Part shown: one piece after another, positions 23,596 through 33,519 of the stretch
How the letters are laid out: every line of letters begins with the position of its first letter
Position numbering within the stretch: the stretch's first letter is position 1
DNA from: JACMQX01 sp040385105
Lineage (GTDB): Bacteria > Pseudomonadota > Gammaproteobacteria > Burkholderiales > Burkholderiaceae_C
Direction of reading: 5' to 3'
Length of the DNA stretch: 64,000 bases
Assembly: GCA_040385105.1 (NCBI GenBank)
Contig: JAZKHY010000015.1
Coordinates: 111,438-175,437, forward strand
Translations under genes and position numbers: made by a program
Notes under the pieces: model-generated
Databases searched by the model: none
What the model was told of the DNA's origin: nothing
Seen by the model: only the letters and a program-made list of their open reading frames with translations

Positions 23596-26379
23596 CTAAG
23601 CCCCGAACACCGCCGCCCACAGCGCGAGCACGGCCTCGCGCTCGGCCTGCAACCCGGGCAGTGCCACCTGGGTCGGCTCTTCGTTGAGCCGCGCCTGGTG
23701 CTGCACTCTTCGCAACACGCGGTAGGCCGCAGCCGCCGCATCGCCGACGCCCGCCGGCAGCAGGCCGGCAGCTTCGGCGCGCTGCAGCAGCGCGATGTTG
23801 CCGACGTTGCCAACCAGCTCGCGGTGCGTGCCCGAGCACGACAGCACGAGGAACTGCACGGCGAACTCGGCATCGACCATCGCGCCGGGGCTGTGCTTGA
23901 CGTCGAATTTGCCGGCCTTGACCGGGTGCGCCGCGCGCACCTTGTCACGCATGGTGACAATTTCGCTGCGCAGCATGGCCACATCGCGCGGCGCCGTGAT
24001 GACCGCCTCGCGCACGGCGTCAAACCGCGCCCTGAGCGGCTCATGCCCCAGCACGAAGCGGGCACGGGTCATGGCCTGGTGTTCCCAGGTCCAGGCGGTG
24101 TTGCTGCCGCGCTGCTGCTGGTACTTGGCGTACGACTCGAAGCTGGTGATGAGCAGGCCCGAATTGCCGTTGGGCCGCAGCGCGGTGTCTATCTCGAACA
24201 GGTCGCCCTCGGCGGTCTTCACCGTGAGCCAGTTGATCAGCTTGCGCACGAAGGCCGCATAGGCCTCGGGCGCGCGTTCGTCGTCGTCGTCATGGACGAA
24301 GACGATGTCCAGGTCGCTGCCGTAGCCCAGCTCCTTGCCGCCGAGCTTGCCATAGCCGATGATGGCGAACTGAGGCGCGTCGCGGTGGCGCGTCTTCACC
24401 CGCTCCCAGCACCAGGCGGCGGTGATGCGCAGCACCGAGTCGGCCAGCGCGCTCAGGTCGTCGGCCACCTGCTCCACCGTGAGGCGCCCTTCGACGTCGC
24501 GTGCCAGTGTGCGGAACAGCTCGGCATGGTGCGCGCGGCGCAGCAGGTTGAGCAGCGCCTCGTCGTCGTCTTCACCGGTGCGCATCAGCGCGGCGCGCCG
24601 CTGCACCAGTTCACGCTCGAACTCGGCGGCGGCAAAGCGCTCGCCGACCATGGCGTCGTTGGCCAGCTCGTCGATCACGCCGGGGTGCTGCAGCAGGTAT
24701 TTCGCGGGCCATTTGGCGGCGCCCAGCAGCCGCAGCAGCCGCTCGTGCACCGAGGGCCGCTCCAGCAGCAGCGCCAGGTAGCTCTCGCGGCGCAGCAGCG
24801 GCTCGATCCAGTCGGCAATGCGCACGGCCGCTTCTTCGGTCACGCGGCCCTCGCGCAGCCATTCGCCGGTGCGCTGCACCAGCCGCACCAGCCGGTTGCG
24901 CGCGTCCTCGCGCAGCGCCAGCACGCGCGGGTGCTCGCGCCAGCGCACCACCCGCTCGCGGAAGCGCTCGGGCAGCTGTTCCAGCAGGTCGTCCATCTCG
25001 GGTGCCTGCGCCTTGGCGGCTTTCGGGCCGGCGCAGCCGGTGCATTCCTTCTGGCCGGCGCCGCGCAGCAGCGTGTCGAACTCCTGCGCCACCAGCTCGC
25101 GGTGGGCATCCAGCTCGCTCAGGAAGGGGCAGCAGTTGGCAAAGCCCATGGTGTGGGCGATCCAGGCCAGGTCGTCATCATTCGTTGGCAGCACATGGGT
25201 CTGCTGGTCGTCCAGGTACTGGATGCGGTGCTCTACCCGGCGCAGGAACCCGTAGGCCTGCGCCAGCGCGTCCGCCGTGGCCTGCGGCATCAGGCCGGCC
25301 CGGGCCACGCGCTGCAGCGCGTCCAGCGTCGGGCGCGTGCGCAGCTCGGGGAACTGGCCGCCGCGCACCACCTGCAGCAGCTGCACGGTGAATTCAATCT
25401 CGCGGATACCGCCGCGCGAGAGCTTGACGTCGTTGGCCCGCTCCGGGTGGCCGGCGCTGCGCCGCGCGGCATGCTCGCGGATCTGCTTGTGCAGCACCCG
25501 CAGCGAGTCGAACACGTTGTAGTCAAGGTAGCGGCGGAACACGAAGGGCAGCACGGCGCTGCGCAGCCCCTGGGCATTGCCGCTGTCGATGCAGCAGCGC
25601 GGCGCGACGACACGGCTCTTGAGCCAGGCAAAGCGCTCCCATTCGCGGCCCTGTACCTGGAAATACTCTTCCAGCGCACCGAGCGACACGGCGGGCGGCC
25701 CGGAATTGCCGTTGGGCCGCAGCGCCAGGTCCACCCGGAACACAAAGCCGTGCTCGGTGGTGTCGCCCATCAGGCTGTAGATGATCTTGACGGCCTTGGC
25801 GAAATACTCGTGATTGGAGATGCGGCTGTGCCCGGGGCTGTCTTCCCGGCCCGCGGTGTTGCCGTCCTGGTCATAGACATAGATGAGGTCGATGTCGCTG
25901 GACACATTGAGCTCGCGCGCACCCAGCTTGCCCATGCCCACGATCCACAGCTGCGCGCGCTGGCCGTTCTCGCCCATCGGGGCGCCATGGAGGGCGTCGA
26001 GCTCCAGGCAGGCCTGGGTGCAGGCCGCGTCGAGTGCGAACTCGGCCAGCTCGGTGACGGCGGTGGTGATGGCCTGCAGCGGCGCCTGCTGGTCGCAGTC
26101 GAGGCAGACCAGCCGTTCCATGACGAGCTGGCGCAGGATGCGCAGCGCCGTGCCGGTGTCCATGCCCCGCGCGCGCAGGGCTGCGTACACGGGCGCCATG
26201 GTGGACTTGACGGGAGCCCCTTCGGCCAGCAGGGGCAGCTCGGCAGCGTAGCGGCGGCGCAGGCGCTGCACGAAACGGGAGCCGCCCGAAAGCAGGGGTG
26301 TTGCGGCATTCAGTGGAATGGGCGGAGCCTCCGGCCTGGCGCCGGCATCGCTGAATAACAAAACTTCACCGTCTTGCAT
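23596..26379 (-). CDS. glnE: Bifunctional glutamine synthetase adenylyltransferase/adenylyl-removing enzyme
   Basis: GlnE attaches AMP to glutamine synthetase or removes it, according to nitrogen status signalled by PII and glutamine. The 927-residue protein has the two nucleotidyltransferase domains: the adenylyl-removing half with GMGKLGARELNVSSDIDLIY and the adenylylating half with GYGKLGGKELGYGSDLDIVF, each with the GS-x-DxD catalytic acids, and the family segments VDLALRPNGNSG and IDTALRPNGNSG. I chose the ATG at 26379 (MQDGEVLLF); the frame extends to 26532 but would run into the divergent yhdP gene. Only 52 bases separate the two starts, so they share a promoter region. Confidence 0.95.
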   Translation of the reverse strand: MQDGEVLLFSDAGARPEAPPIPLNAATPLLSGGSRFVQRLRRRYAAELPLLAEGAPVKSTMAPVYAALRARGMDTGTALRILRQLVMERLVCLDCDQQAPLQAITTAVTELAEFALDAACTQACLELDALHGAPMGENGQRAQLWIVGMGKLGARELNVSSDIDLIYVYDQDGNTAGREDSPGHSRISNHEYFAKAVKIIYSLMGDTTEHGFVFRVDLALRPNGNSGPPAVSLGALEEYFQVQGREWERFAWLKSRVVAPRCCIDSGNAQGLRSAVLPFVFRRYLDYNVFDSLRVLHKQIREHAARRSAGHPERANDVKLSRGGIREIEFTVQLLQVVRGGQFPELRTRPTLDALQRVARAGLMPQATADALAQAYGFLRRVEHRIQYLDDQQTHVLPTNDDDLAWIAHTMGFANCCPFLSELDAHRELVAQEFDTLLRGAGQKECTGCAGPKAAKAQAPEMDDLLEQLPERFRERVVRWREHPRVLALREDARNRLVRLVQRTGEWLREGRVTEEAAVRIADWIEPLLRRESYLALLLERPSVHERLLRLLGAAKWPAKYLLQHPGVIDELANDAMVGERFAAAEFERELVQRRAALMRTGEDDDEALLNLLRRAHHAELFRTLARDVEGRLTVEQVADDLSALADSVLRITAAWCWERVKTRHRDAPQFAIIGYGKLGGKELGYGSDLDIVFVHDDDDERAPEAYAAFVRKLINWLTVKTAEGDLFEIDTALRPNGNSGLLITSFESYAKYQQQRGSNTAWTWEHQAMTRARFVLGHEPLRARFDAVREAVITAPRDVAMLRSEIVTMRDKVRAAHPVKAGKFDVKHSPGAMVDAEFAVQFLVLSCSGTHRELVGNVGNIALLQRAEAAGLLPAGVGDAAAAAYRVLRRVQHQARLNEEPTQVALPGLQAEREAVLALWAAVFGA

Positions 26380-26431
26380 CGAACCCACCTGACCGCTGCG
26401 GGTCATAATTCCTGTCACATTCCCGTACCCG

Positions 26432-29400
26432 ATGAACGATTTGCCGCCACCTTCCAACCGCCTGATCCGGACCGCAGCCGTTACCGCGCGGTGGTCCTTC
26501 AAGCTGCTGCTGGTGATGCTGCTTGTGTTCACCGCAGCCTGGGGGGCGCTTCATCTGTGGATTGTGCCGCGAATCGCGGAGTTTCGCCCGCAGCTGGAAA
26601 TCCAGGCCGGCAAGGCTCTGGGTGTACCCGTGCGCATCGGCACCATCACCGCCCGCTCCGAAGGGCTCATCCCGTCGTTCGAGCTGGTGGATGTGGCGCT
26701 GCTCGACCCGCAGGGCCGCGAAGCCCTGCGCCTGCCACGGGTGGTGGCCGCGCTTTCGCCCCGGTCGGTCTGGAACCTCGGTTTTGACCAGCTCTATCTT
26801 GACAAGCCCTTCCTCGACGTGCGCCGCGCCGGCGGCCGCATCTATGTGGCGGGGCTGGACCTCACGCGCGACGGCGCCAATGACGGCCGTGCCGCCGACT
26901 GGTTTTTCTCGCAGACCGAGTTCGTCATCAGCCAGGGCACGGTGCGCTGGACGGATGAGCAGCGCGCCGCCGAGCCGCTGACGCTGACGCAGGTCGATGT
27001 GGTGCTGCGCAACAGCGCCCGGCGCCACAACATGCGGCTGGACGCCACGCCGCCGGCCGAGTGGGGCGAGCGATTCAGCCTGCGCGGCATGTTCCGCCAG
27101 CCGCTGCTGTCCACCCGCAGCGGCCAGTGGATGGAGTGGGACGGCCAGGTCTTCGGCGAATTCAGCCGCATCGATGTTTCCCGGGTCCGGCGCTATGCCG
27201 ACCTGGGCGTGGAAGTCAGTGAAGGCAATGGCGCGCTGCGCGTCTGGGCCGACCTGCGCAAGGGCAAGCTCACAGGCGGCATGGCCGACCTCGCGCTGGC
27301 CGAGGTGGCCGCCACGCTGGGCCCGGAACTCCAGCCGCTGGCGCTGCAGTCGGTGGCCGGGCGGCTGGGCGGCAGGCTGCTGGCCGGCGGCTTCGAGTTC
27401 TCCACCGAAGGCCTGCAGTTCCAGACCCGCGAAGGCCTGCGCTGGCCGGGCGGCAATGTGTCGCTGCGTTACACCCGTGCCGAGGGCCAGGCGCCGGCGC
27501 AAGGCGACGTCAAGGCCGACCGCCTGGACCTGGCTGCGGTGGCCCAGGTGGCGCAGCGGCTGCCGCTGGGCACGGCGACGCATGCGGCGCTCACCGCCTA
27601 TGCGCCCAGGGGCCTGGTCGAGACGGTGCAGGCCAACTGGAAGGGCGAGATTGGGAAGGGTGCGCCGGGCGCACCGGGCGCGCTGCAGTTCCAGGCCAAA
27701 GGCCGGGTGGTGAAGCTGGAGCTGGCGGCGCGGCACGGCGCCATGCGCAATGACGTCAACCCGCCGCGCGAGGCCGCCGGCACACCGGGCATCAAGGGCG
27801 CCGGCGTTGACTTTGACGTAACCCATTCCGGCGGCAGGCTCAAGCTGGACATGCAGGGCGGCGTGCTGGAGTTTCCCGGCGTGTTCGAGGAGCCGGTGAT
27901 ACCGCTGGAGCAGATGCAGGCGGATGTGCAGTGGCAGATCGAGGGCGAGCGCATCAGCCTGGATATCCCGTCGCTGAAGTTCAGCAATGCCGATGCCACC
28001 GGCGAGGCCCGCGCCACCTGGCGCACCGGCGACCCGGCCGGCCGTGGCCGTTTTCCGGGCGTGCTTGACCTGCAGGGCAGCATGAGCCGCGCGGCAGGCA
28101 CGCGCGTGTACCGCTACCTGCCGGCGAGCATCTCGAAGGAGGTGCGCGAGTATGTCCGCAATGCCGTGGTCAAGGGCAATGCGGCCAACGTCAGGTTCAG
28201 GGTCAAGGGCGACCTGCACGACATGCCCTTTGCCGACCCGAAGCTCGGCGACTTCCGCATCGCGGCCGATGTCAGCGACGTGACGCTCGCCTATGTGCCG
28301 CGCAGCATCCAGCCGCGCGAGGCGCGCGAATGGCCCGCGCTGCAGCAGCTGGCGGGTGAGCTTGTCTTCGAGCGCAAGGGCATGCGCGTATCGGGCGCCA
28401 GCTCGCGCATGGCGGGCGCGCCGGGCCTGCAGTTCGGCAAGATAGAGGCGCAGATCCCTGACCTGGCGCACACCACGGTGCTCGTGCGCGCCGACGGGCG
28501 CGGCCCGCTGGGCGAAGTGCTGGGCATGGTGATGGCCTCGCCGCTGGGCGCCATGGCCGGCCCGGCGCTGGAGACCGCCACCGCCAATGGCAGCGCCGAC
28601 TACAGCCTCATCCTCAACCTGCCGGTCGCCACCATCGACAAGTCCCGGGTGCAGGGCAGCATCACGCTGGCCGGCAACGATGTGCAGGTTTCTCCGGCCA
28701 CGCCGATGCTGGGCCGCGCGCGCGGCGTCGTGACCTTCACCGAGACCGGTTTCGGCGTCACCGGCGGCCAGGCCCGCATGCTCGGCGGCGACGTGCGGCT
28801 GGAAGGCGGCACCCGCACCGTGCCCGGCACGCCTGCGGAAACGGCCACCGTGCTGCGGGCGCAGGGCAACTTCACGGCCGAGGGGCTCAAGCAGGCCAGG
28901 GAGCTGGGCTTCCTGTCGCGCATCGCGCAGAACACCTCCGGCGGCGCGAGCTATGCGGCCGTGCTGGGCGTGCGGCGCGGCGTGCCGGAACTGATGGTGA
29001 CCAGCAACCTTCAGGGCCTGGCCCTGAACCTGCCGGCGCCGTTCAACAAGCCGGCCGACAGCGTGCTGCCGCTGCGCTTTGAGAACACCCTGGTGCGTGA
29101 TCCGGTGGCCGCGCCCGCCGGTGCGCCGGCGCGCCTGCAGGACCAGCTGCTGGTGGAACTGGGCCGCGTCGTGTCCATCAGCTATGTGCGCGACCTCTCC
29201 GGTCCCGAGGCGCGCGTGGTGCGCGGCGGCATCGCCGTCGGCCTGTTGCCGGGCGAGTCCGCGCCCGCACCCGAAGATGGCGTGGTCGCCAACGTCAACC
29301 TTGCCAGCGTCAATCTCGATGCCTGGGAAAACCTGCTGTCCGGCGCGGCCGGCACCAGCATGGCTGCCGCCGCGGCAGAGCCCCAGCGCGCCGCATCGGG

Positions 29401-30631
29401 CGCCGCCGGCGCCAGTGCCGCATTGAGCTACCTGCCCACCAGCATGGCCATCCGTGCGAAGGAGCTCACGATGGAAGGCCGCACCCTGCACAACGTGGTG
29501 GTGGGCGGCTCGCGTGAGGGACTGGTCTGGCGCGCCAACGTCGATGCGGCGGAGCTCAACGGCTATGTCGAATACCGCCAGCCCTCGGGCGCCGGGGCCG
29601 GCAGGCTGTACGCGCGGCTGGCCCGCCTGACCATCGCACCCGGCAGCGCCACCGACGTGGAGTCGCTGCTCAACGAACAGCCGGCCAGCATCCCTGCGCT
29701 GGACATCGTGGTGGACGACCTGGAACTGCGCGGCCGCAAGTTCGGCCGGGTCGAAGTGGAGGCCATCAACCGGGGGCCGGGCGCCGTGGCACGCGAAGGC
29801 GGCGTGCGCGAATGGCGGCTCAACAAGCTCAACGTCACCATGCCCGAGGCGTCGTTTTCCGCCACCGGCAACTGGGCCGCCATCAATGCGCAGGCGGTTG
29901 CGCCCGGCGGGCCGCGCCCGGCACGTGCGCCCGCCGAGCGGCGCCGTACCGTCATGAACTTCAGGCTCGACATCAATGACTCCGGCGCGCTGCTCTCGCG
30001 CTTCGGCATGAAGGACGTGATCCGCCGCGGCAAGGGCCGGATGGAAGGGCAGGTGGCCTGGGTCGGCTCGCCGCTGTCGCTGGACTACCCCACGCTCAAC
30101 GGCAACTTCAATGTCAACATGGAGTCCGGCCAGTTCCTCAAGGCCGACCCGGGCCTGGCCAAGCTGCTGGGCGTGCTGAGCCTGCAGTCGCTGCCGCGCC
30201 GGCTGGCGCTGGACTTCCGCGACGTTTTCAGCGAGGGCTTTGCCTTTGACTTCGTGCGCGGCGACGTCACCATCGAGGATGGCGAGGCCGCCACCAACAA
30301 CCTGCAGATGAAGGGCGTGAATGCGGCGGTGCTGATGGAAGGCCGCGCCGATATCGCGAAGGAAACGCAGGACCTCAAGGTGGTGGTGGTGCCCGAGATC
30401 AATGCAGGCACCGCGTCGCTGGTGGCCACTGTCATCAACCCGGCCATCGGCATCGGCACCTTCCTGGCCCAGTACTTCCTGCGCCGGCCGCTGATCGAAG
30501 CGACGACGCAGGAGTTCCACATCACCGGCACCTGGGCCGACCCGAAGATCACCAAGGTGGCGCGCCGCCAGCAGCAGGGCCAGGCGGCCCCGGACGCTGC
30601 CGCAGGCGCCAGCACAGGAGCGACACGATGA
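26432..30631 (+). CDS. yhdP: YhdP-family AsmA-like envelope protein
   Basis: A 1399-residue member of the YhdP (TIGR02099) group of AsmA-like proteins. A single N-terminal membrane anchor (residues 22-43, LLLVMLLVFTAAWGALHLW) is followed by a very long beta-rich periplasmic part with a DUF3971-type region and a C-terminal AsmA_2 segment (MNVESGQF-like; FNVNMESGQFLKADPGLAKL). YhdP with TamB and YdbH bridges the periplasm and carries phospholipids to the outer membrane. E. coli YhdP has 1266 residues; the extra length is usual in Burkholderiales. Its stop overlaps the nitrilase ATG by 4 bases, so translation is coupled. Confidence 0.92.
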   Translation: MNDLPPPSNRLIRTAAVTARWSFKLLLVMLLVFTAAWGALHLWIVPRIAEFRPQLEIQAGKALGVPVRIGTITARSEGLIPSFELVDVALLDPQGREALRLPRVVAALSPRSVWNLGFDQLYLDKPFLDVRRAGGRIYVAGLDLTRDGANDGRAADWFFSQTEFVISQGTVRWTDEQRAAEPLTLTQVDVVLRNSARRHNMRLDATPPAEWGERFSLRGMFRQPLLSTRSGQWMEWDGQVFGEFSRIDVSRVRRYADLGVEVSEGNGALRVWADLRKGKLTGGMADLALAEVAATLGPELQPLALQSVAGRLGGRLLAGGFEFSTEGLQFQTREGLRWPGGNVSLRYTRAEGQAPAQGDVKADRLDLAAVAQVAQRLPLGTATHAALTAYAPRGLVETVQANWKGEIGKGAPGAPGALQFQAKGRVVKLELAARHGAMRNDVNPPREAAGTPGIKGAGVDFDVTHSGGRLKLDMQGGVLEFPGVFEEPVIPLEQMQADVQWQIEGERISLDIPSLKFSNADATGEARATWRTGDPAGRGRFPGVLDLQGSMSRAAGTRVYRYLPASISKEVREYVRNAVVKGNAANVRFRVKGDLHDMPFADPKLGDFRIAADVSDVTLAYVPRSIQPREAREWPALQQLAGELVFERKGMRVSGASSRMAGAPGLQFGKIEAQIPDLAHTTVLVRADGRGPLGEVLGMVMASPLGAMAGPALETATANGSADYSLILNLPVATIDKSRVQGSITLAGNDVQVSPATPMLGRARGVVTFTETGFGVTGGQARMLGGDVRLEGGTRTVPGTPAETATVLRAQGNFTAEGLKQARELGFLSRIAQNTSGGASYAAVLGVRRGVPELMVTSNLQGLALNLPAPFNKPADSVLPLRFENTLVRDPVAAPAGAPARLQDQLLVELGRVVSISYVRDLSGPEARVVRGGIAVGLLPGESAPAPEDGVVANVNLASVNLDAWENLLSGAAGTSMAAAAAEPQRAASGAAGASAALSYLPTSMAIRAKELTMEGRTLHNVVVGGSREGLVWRANVDAAELNGYVEYRQPSGAGAGRLYARLARLTIAPGSATDVESLLNEQPASIPALDIVVDDLELRGRKFGRVEVEAINRGPGAVAREGGVREWRLNKLNVTMPEASFSATGNWAAINAQAVAPGGPRPARAPAERRRTVMNFRLDINDSGALLSRFGMKDVIRRGKGRMEGQVAWVGSPLSLDYPTLNGNFNVNMESGQFLKADPGLAKLLGVLSLQSLPRRLALDFRDVFSEGFAFDFVRGDVTIEDGEAATNNLQMKGVNAAVLMEGRADIAKETQDLKVVVVPEINAGTASLVATVINPAIGIGTFLAQYFLRRPLIEATTQEFHITGTWADPKITKVARRQQQGQAAPDAAAGASTGATR

Positions 30632-31443
30632 AAACCGCCGGCATCCAGATGGTCTCTTCACCCGGCGTGGAGGCCAACCTCGCGGCGGCGCGCGCATTGC
30701 TGGAGTCGGCGGCAAACCAGGGTGCCGAGCTGGCCGTGCTGCCCGAATACTTCTGCATCCTCGGCCGGCGTGACACCGACAAGCTGGCCATGCGTGAGGC
30801 GTTCGGCAGCGGCCCGGTCCAGCAGTTCCTGGCCGACACGGCGCGCGAGCTCGGCCTGTGGATCGTCGGCGGCACCGTGCCGCTGGTGGCGGGCGATGCG
30901 GAGCATGTGCGCAACACCAGCCTGGCGTATTCGCCTGCCGGCGAGTGCGTGGCGCGCTACGACAAGATCCACCTGTTCCGCTTCGAGAACGGCAAGGAGC
31001 GCTTTGACGAGGCCCGCACCATCGAGCGCGGCGACGCGCCGGTGATGTTCGAGCTGCCCTCGCGCGACGGCCACACCTGGCGCATCGGCATGAGCGTCTG
31101 CTATGACCTGCGCTTTCCGGAGCTGTACCGCGGCCATGCCGCGCGCGGCGCCGACCTGCTGCTGGTGCCCAGCGCCTTCACCCACACCACCGGGCAGGCC
31201 CACTGGGAGGTGCTGCTGCGCGCGCGCGCCGTCGAGAACCTGGCCTGGGTGCTCGCCCCGGCGCAGGGCGGCCTGCATGAAAACGGCCGGCGCACCTGGG
31301 GCCACACCATGCTGGTGGACCCCTGGGGCGTGGTCACCTCGGTCCTGCCTGAAGGCGAGGGCGTGGTCATGGGTGAAGTGGACAAGGCGCGGTTGGTGCA
31401 GTGCCGGCTGCAACTGCCTGCCCTGGACCACCGCCTGCTGTGA
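30628..31443 (+). CDS. Carbon-nitrogen hydrolase (nitrilase superfamily, Nit1/deaminated-glutathione-amidase-like)
   Basis: A 271-residue cytoplasmic amidase. The catalytic triad is clear: Glu40 (LPEYF), Lys113 (YDKIHLFRFENG) and Cys158 (MSVCYDLRFPELYR). These sequences match the Nit1/YbeM-type branch, whose members remove ammonia from deaminated glutathione, a repair reaction; omega-amidase is the nearest alternative. It starts inside the yhdP stop (ATGA) and its own stop overlaps the GTG start of the sensor kinase (GTGA), placing it mid-operon. The yhdP-nitrilase pair is common in betaproteobacteria. Confidence 0.9.
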   Translation: MKTAGIQMVSSPGVEANLAAARALLESAANQGAELAVLPEYFCILGRRDTDKLAMREAFGSGPVQQFLADTARELGLWIVGGTVPLVAGDAEHVRNTSLAYSPAGECVARYDKIHLFRFENGKERFDEARTIERGDAPVMFELPSRDGHTWRIGMSVCYDLRFPELYRGHAARGADLLLVPSAFTHTTGQAHWEVLLRARAVENLAWVLAPAQGGLHENGRRTWGHTMLVDPWGVVTSVLPEGEGVVMGEVDKARLVQCRLQLPALDHRLL

Positions 31444-33509
31444 AGCTGCCGGCCTTCCGCCTGCCGTCCGGGCCGGTGCGCTACTGGCGCCGCTGGTCGC
31501 TGTGGATCCTGCTGGTCGCGCTGGTGGTGTCCTTGCTGGTCACGCTGGTCTGGCTGGCCGGCCGCTATGAAGCCAGCCAGGTGCAGGACCGGCTGGAGCG
31601 CGACAACGCGGACGCCGTGACCGACATCCGCGCGGCGCTCACCCGCAATGTGCAGAGCCTGCAGGCCCTGCAGTCGGGCGACCAGACGCAGGGCTCGTGG
31701 ACGGTGGATGCGGCGAACCTGCTGCGCGAGCACCGCGAGTGGGTGCGGCTCGAGTGGCGCGACCTCAACCTCATGGCCCTGGCCCATGCCGACTCGCCGT
31801 TCCGCCCGCCGGTGTTCGACAGGCTGGGCCGGGAGAACTCGCAGTCCGACCTCGTCCTGGCCTGCGCCAATGCAAGGCGCCTGAGCGGCGCGGCCTATTC
31901 GCGCAGCTACTTCGTGCCGCAGTACGACGGCCTGGGTCTGGAGGTGCTGGACATGTGCCTGCCGCTGGTCACGGCCGGCCGGATCACCGGCTATGTGATT
32001 GCCAGCTATTCGCTGCAGGAGGTGCTGGCCAGCCTGGTTGGCAAGCAGCTCACCCGCAGCCAGGAGGTGTCGTTCACCGAGGTTGACGGCACCCGGCTGG
32101 CCATGCATGGCACGGCGCGCCGCAGCACCCGCGTCTTCACCTCGCAGCAGCTGATCGACCTGCCGGGCATCACCCTGGTGGTGCGCATGGACAGCTGGCG
32201 CTCCGAGCCGGACATCTTCCCCAACATCCTGACGGCGCTGGTCACGGCCATGTCGATCGCGCTGGTGTCGGTGCTGGTGCTGCTGGGCAAGGACATGCGC
32301 CGGCGCATGCGGGCCGAGCGCGACCTGGCCGATGCGCTGGCCTTCCGCAAGGCCATGGAGGACTCGCTCGTCACCGGCCTGCGCGCGCGCGACCTGGAAG
32401 GCCGCATCACCTATGTGAACCCGGCGTTCTGCGAGATGGTCGGCTTCGGGCCGGAGGAGCTGCTGGGCCACAGCATTCCCGCGCCCTACTGGCCGCCCGA
32501 ACTTGCCGACGAGTACCAGCAGCGTCAGGAGGTCCGCCTGGCCGGGCGGCATGTGCCGCCGCGCGAGGGATCGGAGTCGGTCTTCATGCGCAAGGACGGC
32601 TCGCGCTTCCCGGTGCTGATCATCGAGGCGCCGCTCATCAATGCGCAGGGCGCCCAGACCGGCTGGATGAGCGCATTCCTTGACGTGAGCGAGCAGCGCC
32701 GCATCGAGGAAATGTCGCGCGCCAGCCAGGAGCGCCTGCAGGCCACCGCGCGGCTGGCCACCGTGGGCGAAATGGCCTCGCTGCTGAGCCACGAGCTCAA
32801 CCAGCCGCTGGCCGCCATCTCCAGCTATGCCACCGGCTCGATCAACCTGCTGCGCTCGCGCGCGGACCCGACCCCCGCGCGCCGGCTGGATGCCGAGTCA
32901 AGTGAAGACCTGGAGCTGGCGATGCGCCGCATTGCCGAGCAGGCCGAGCGCGCGGGCAAGGTCATCAAGAGCGTGCATGACTTCGTGCGCCGGCGCGACC
33001 AGGCCCGCGAGCGGGTGGCGCCGCAGGCCCTGTTTGATGCCATCATGCCGCTCGTGAGCCTGCAGGCGCGCAAGCTGCGGCTCGAAATACGCACGCAGCT
33101 GGACGACGGCCTGCCTGCCGTGATGTGCGACCGCACGATGGTCGAGCAGGTGCTGCTCAACCTGGCGCGCAATGCGATGCAGGCCGTCAGCCTGGATGCA
33201 GCGCCCGAGCCCGAAGCGCGGGTGGTGCTGCTGCAGGTGCGCCGTGCCCCCACCAGCGAGCGCGCGGCCCATGCCGGCGGCTGGCTGGAGTTCTCGGTGG
33301 CGGACCGCGGGCCGGGCATCCCGGAAGATGTGGCCAGGCAGCTGTTCACGCCTTTCTTCACCACCAAGATCGACGGCATGGGCCTGGGCCTGAGCCTGTG
33401 CCGCACCGTCGTCGAGCAGCATGGGGGATTCCTCGAATTCGAGCCTAACCAGCCGCGCGGTACGATTTTCCGGTTTACCCTGCCGGTGTGGCAGCAGCCC
33501 AAAACCTGA
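31440..33509 (+). CDS. Membrane sensor histidine kinase with PAS domain
   Basis: A 689-residue kinase. TM1 is at residues 21-41 and TM2 at about 262-283, enclosing a 220-residue periplasmic sensor of the double-Cache/DctB-like size. A PAS domain follows (about 305-420, with GRITYVNPAFCEMVGF), then the HisKA dimer domain with phospho-acceptor His451 (LLSHELNQPLAAIS) and a HATPase_c domain (NLARNAMQA, ADRGPGIPEDV, GLGLSLC). The kinase resembles the DctB/FixL group. I chose the GTG at 31440, which overlaps the nitrilase stop; an ATG at 31401 would overlap far more. The regulator follows after 10 bases. The ligand is unknown. Confidence 0.9.
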   Translation: MKLPAFRLPSGPVRYWRRWSLWILLVALVVSLLVTLVWLAGRYEASQVQDRLERDNADAVTDIRAALTRNVQSLQALQSGDQTQGSWTVDAANLLREHREWVRLEWRDLNLMALAHADSPFRPPVFDRLGRENSQSDLVLACANARRLSGAAYSRSYFVPQYDGLGLEVLDMCLPLVTAGRITGYVIASYSLQEVLASLVGKQLTRSQEVSFTEVDGTRLAMHGTARRSTRVFTSQQLIDLPGITLVVRMDSWRSEPDIFPNILTALVTAMSIALVSVLVLLGKDMRRRMRAERDLADALAFRKAMEDSLVTGLRARDLEGRITYVNPAFCEMVGFGPEELLGHSIPAPYWPPELADEYQQRQEVRLAGRHVPPREGSESVFMRKDGSRFPVLIIEAPLINAQGAQTGWMSAFLDVSEQRRIEEMSRASQERLQATARLATVGEMASLLSHELNQPLAAISSYATGSINLLRSRADPTPARRLDAESSEDLELAMRRIAEQAERAGKVIKSVHDFVRRRDQARERVAPQALFDAIMPLVSLQARKLRLEIRTQLDDGLPAVMCDRTMVEQVLLNLARNAMQAVSLDAAPEPEARVVLLQVRRAPTSERAAHAGGWLEFSVADRGPGIPEDVARQLFTPFFTTKIDGMGLGLSLCRTVVEQHGGFLEFEPNQPRGTIFRFTLPVWQQPKT

Positions 33510-33519
33510 GCCCGAAGCC

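Noticed and set aside
26366..30715. A 1449-codon open frame antisense to yhdP
   Set aside because: It has no recognisable domain, a highly biased Arg/His/Ala/Gln composition, and is the usual shadow of a GC-rich gene; the plus-strand frame has clear YhdP domains and an anchor segment.
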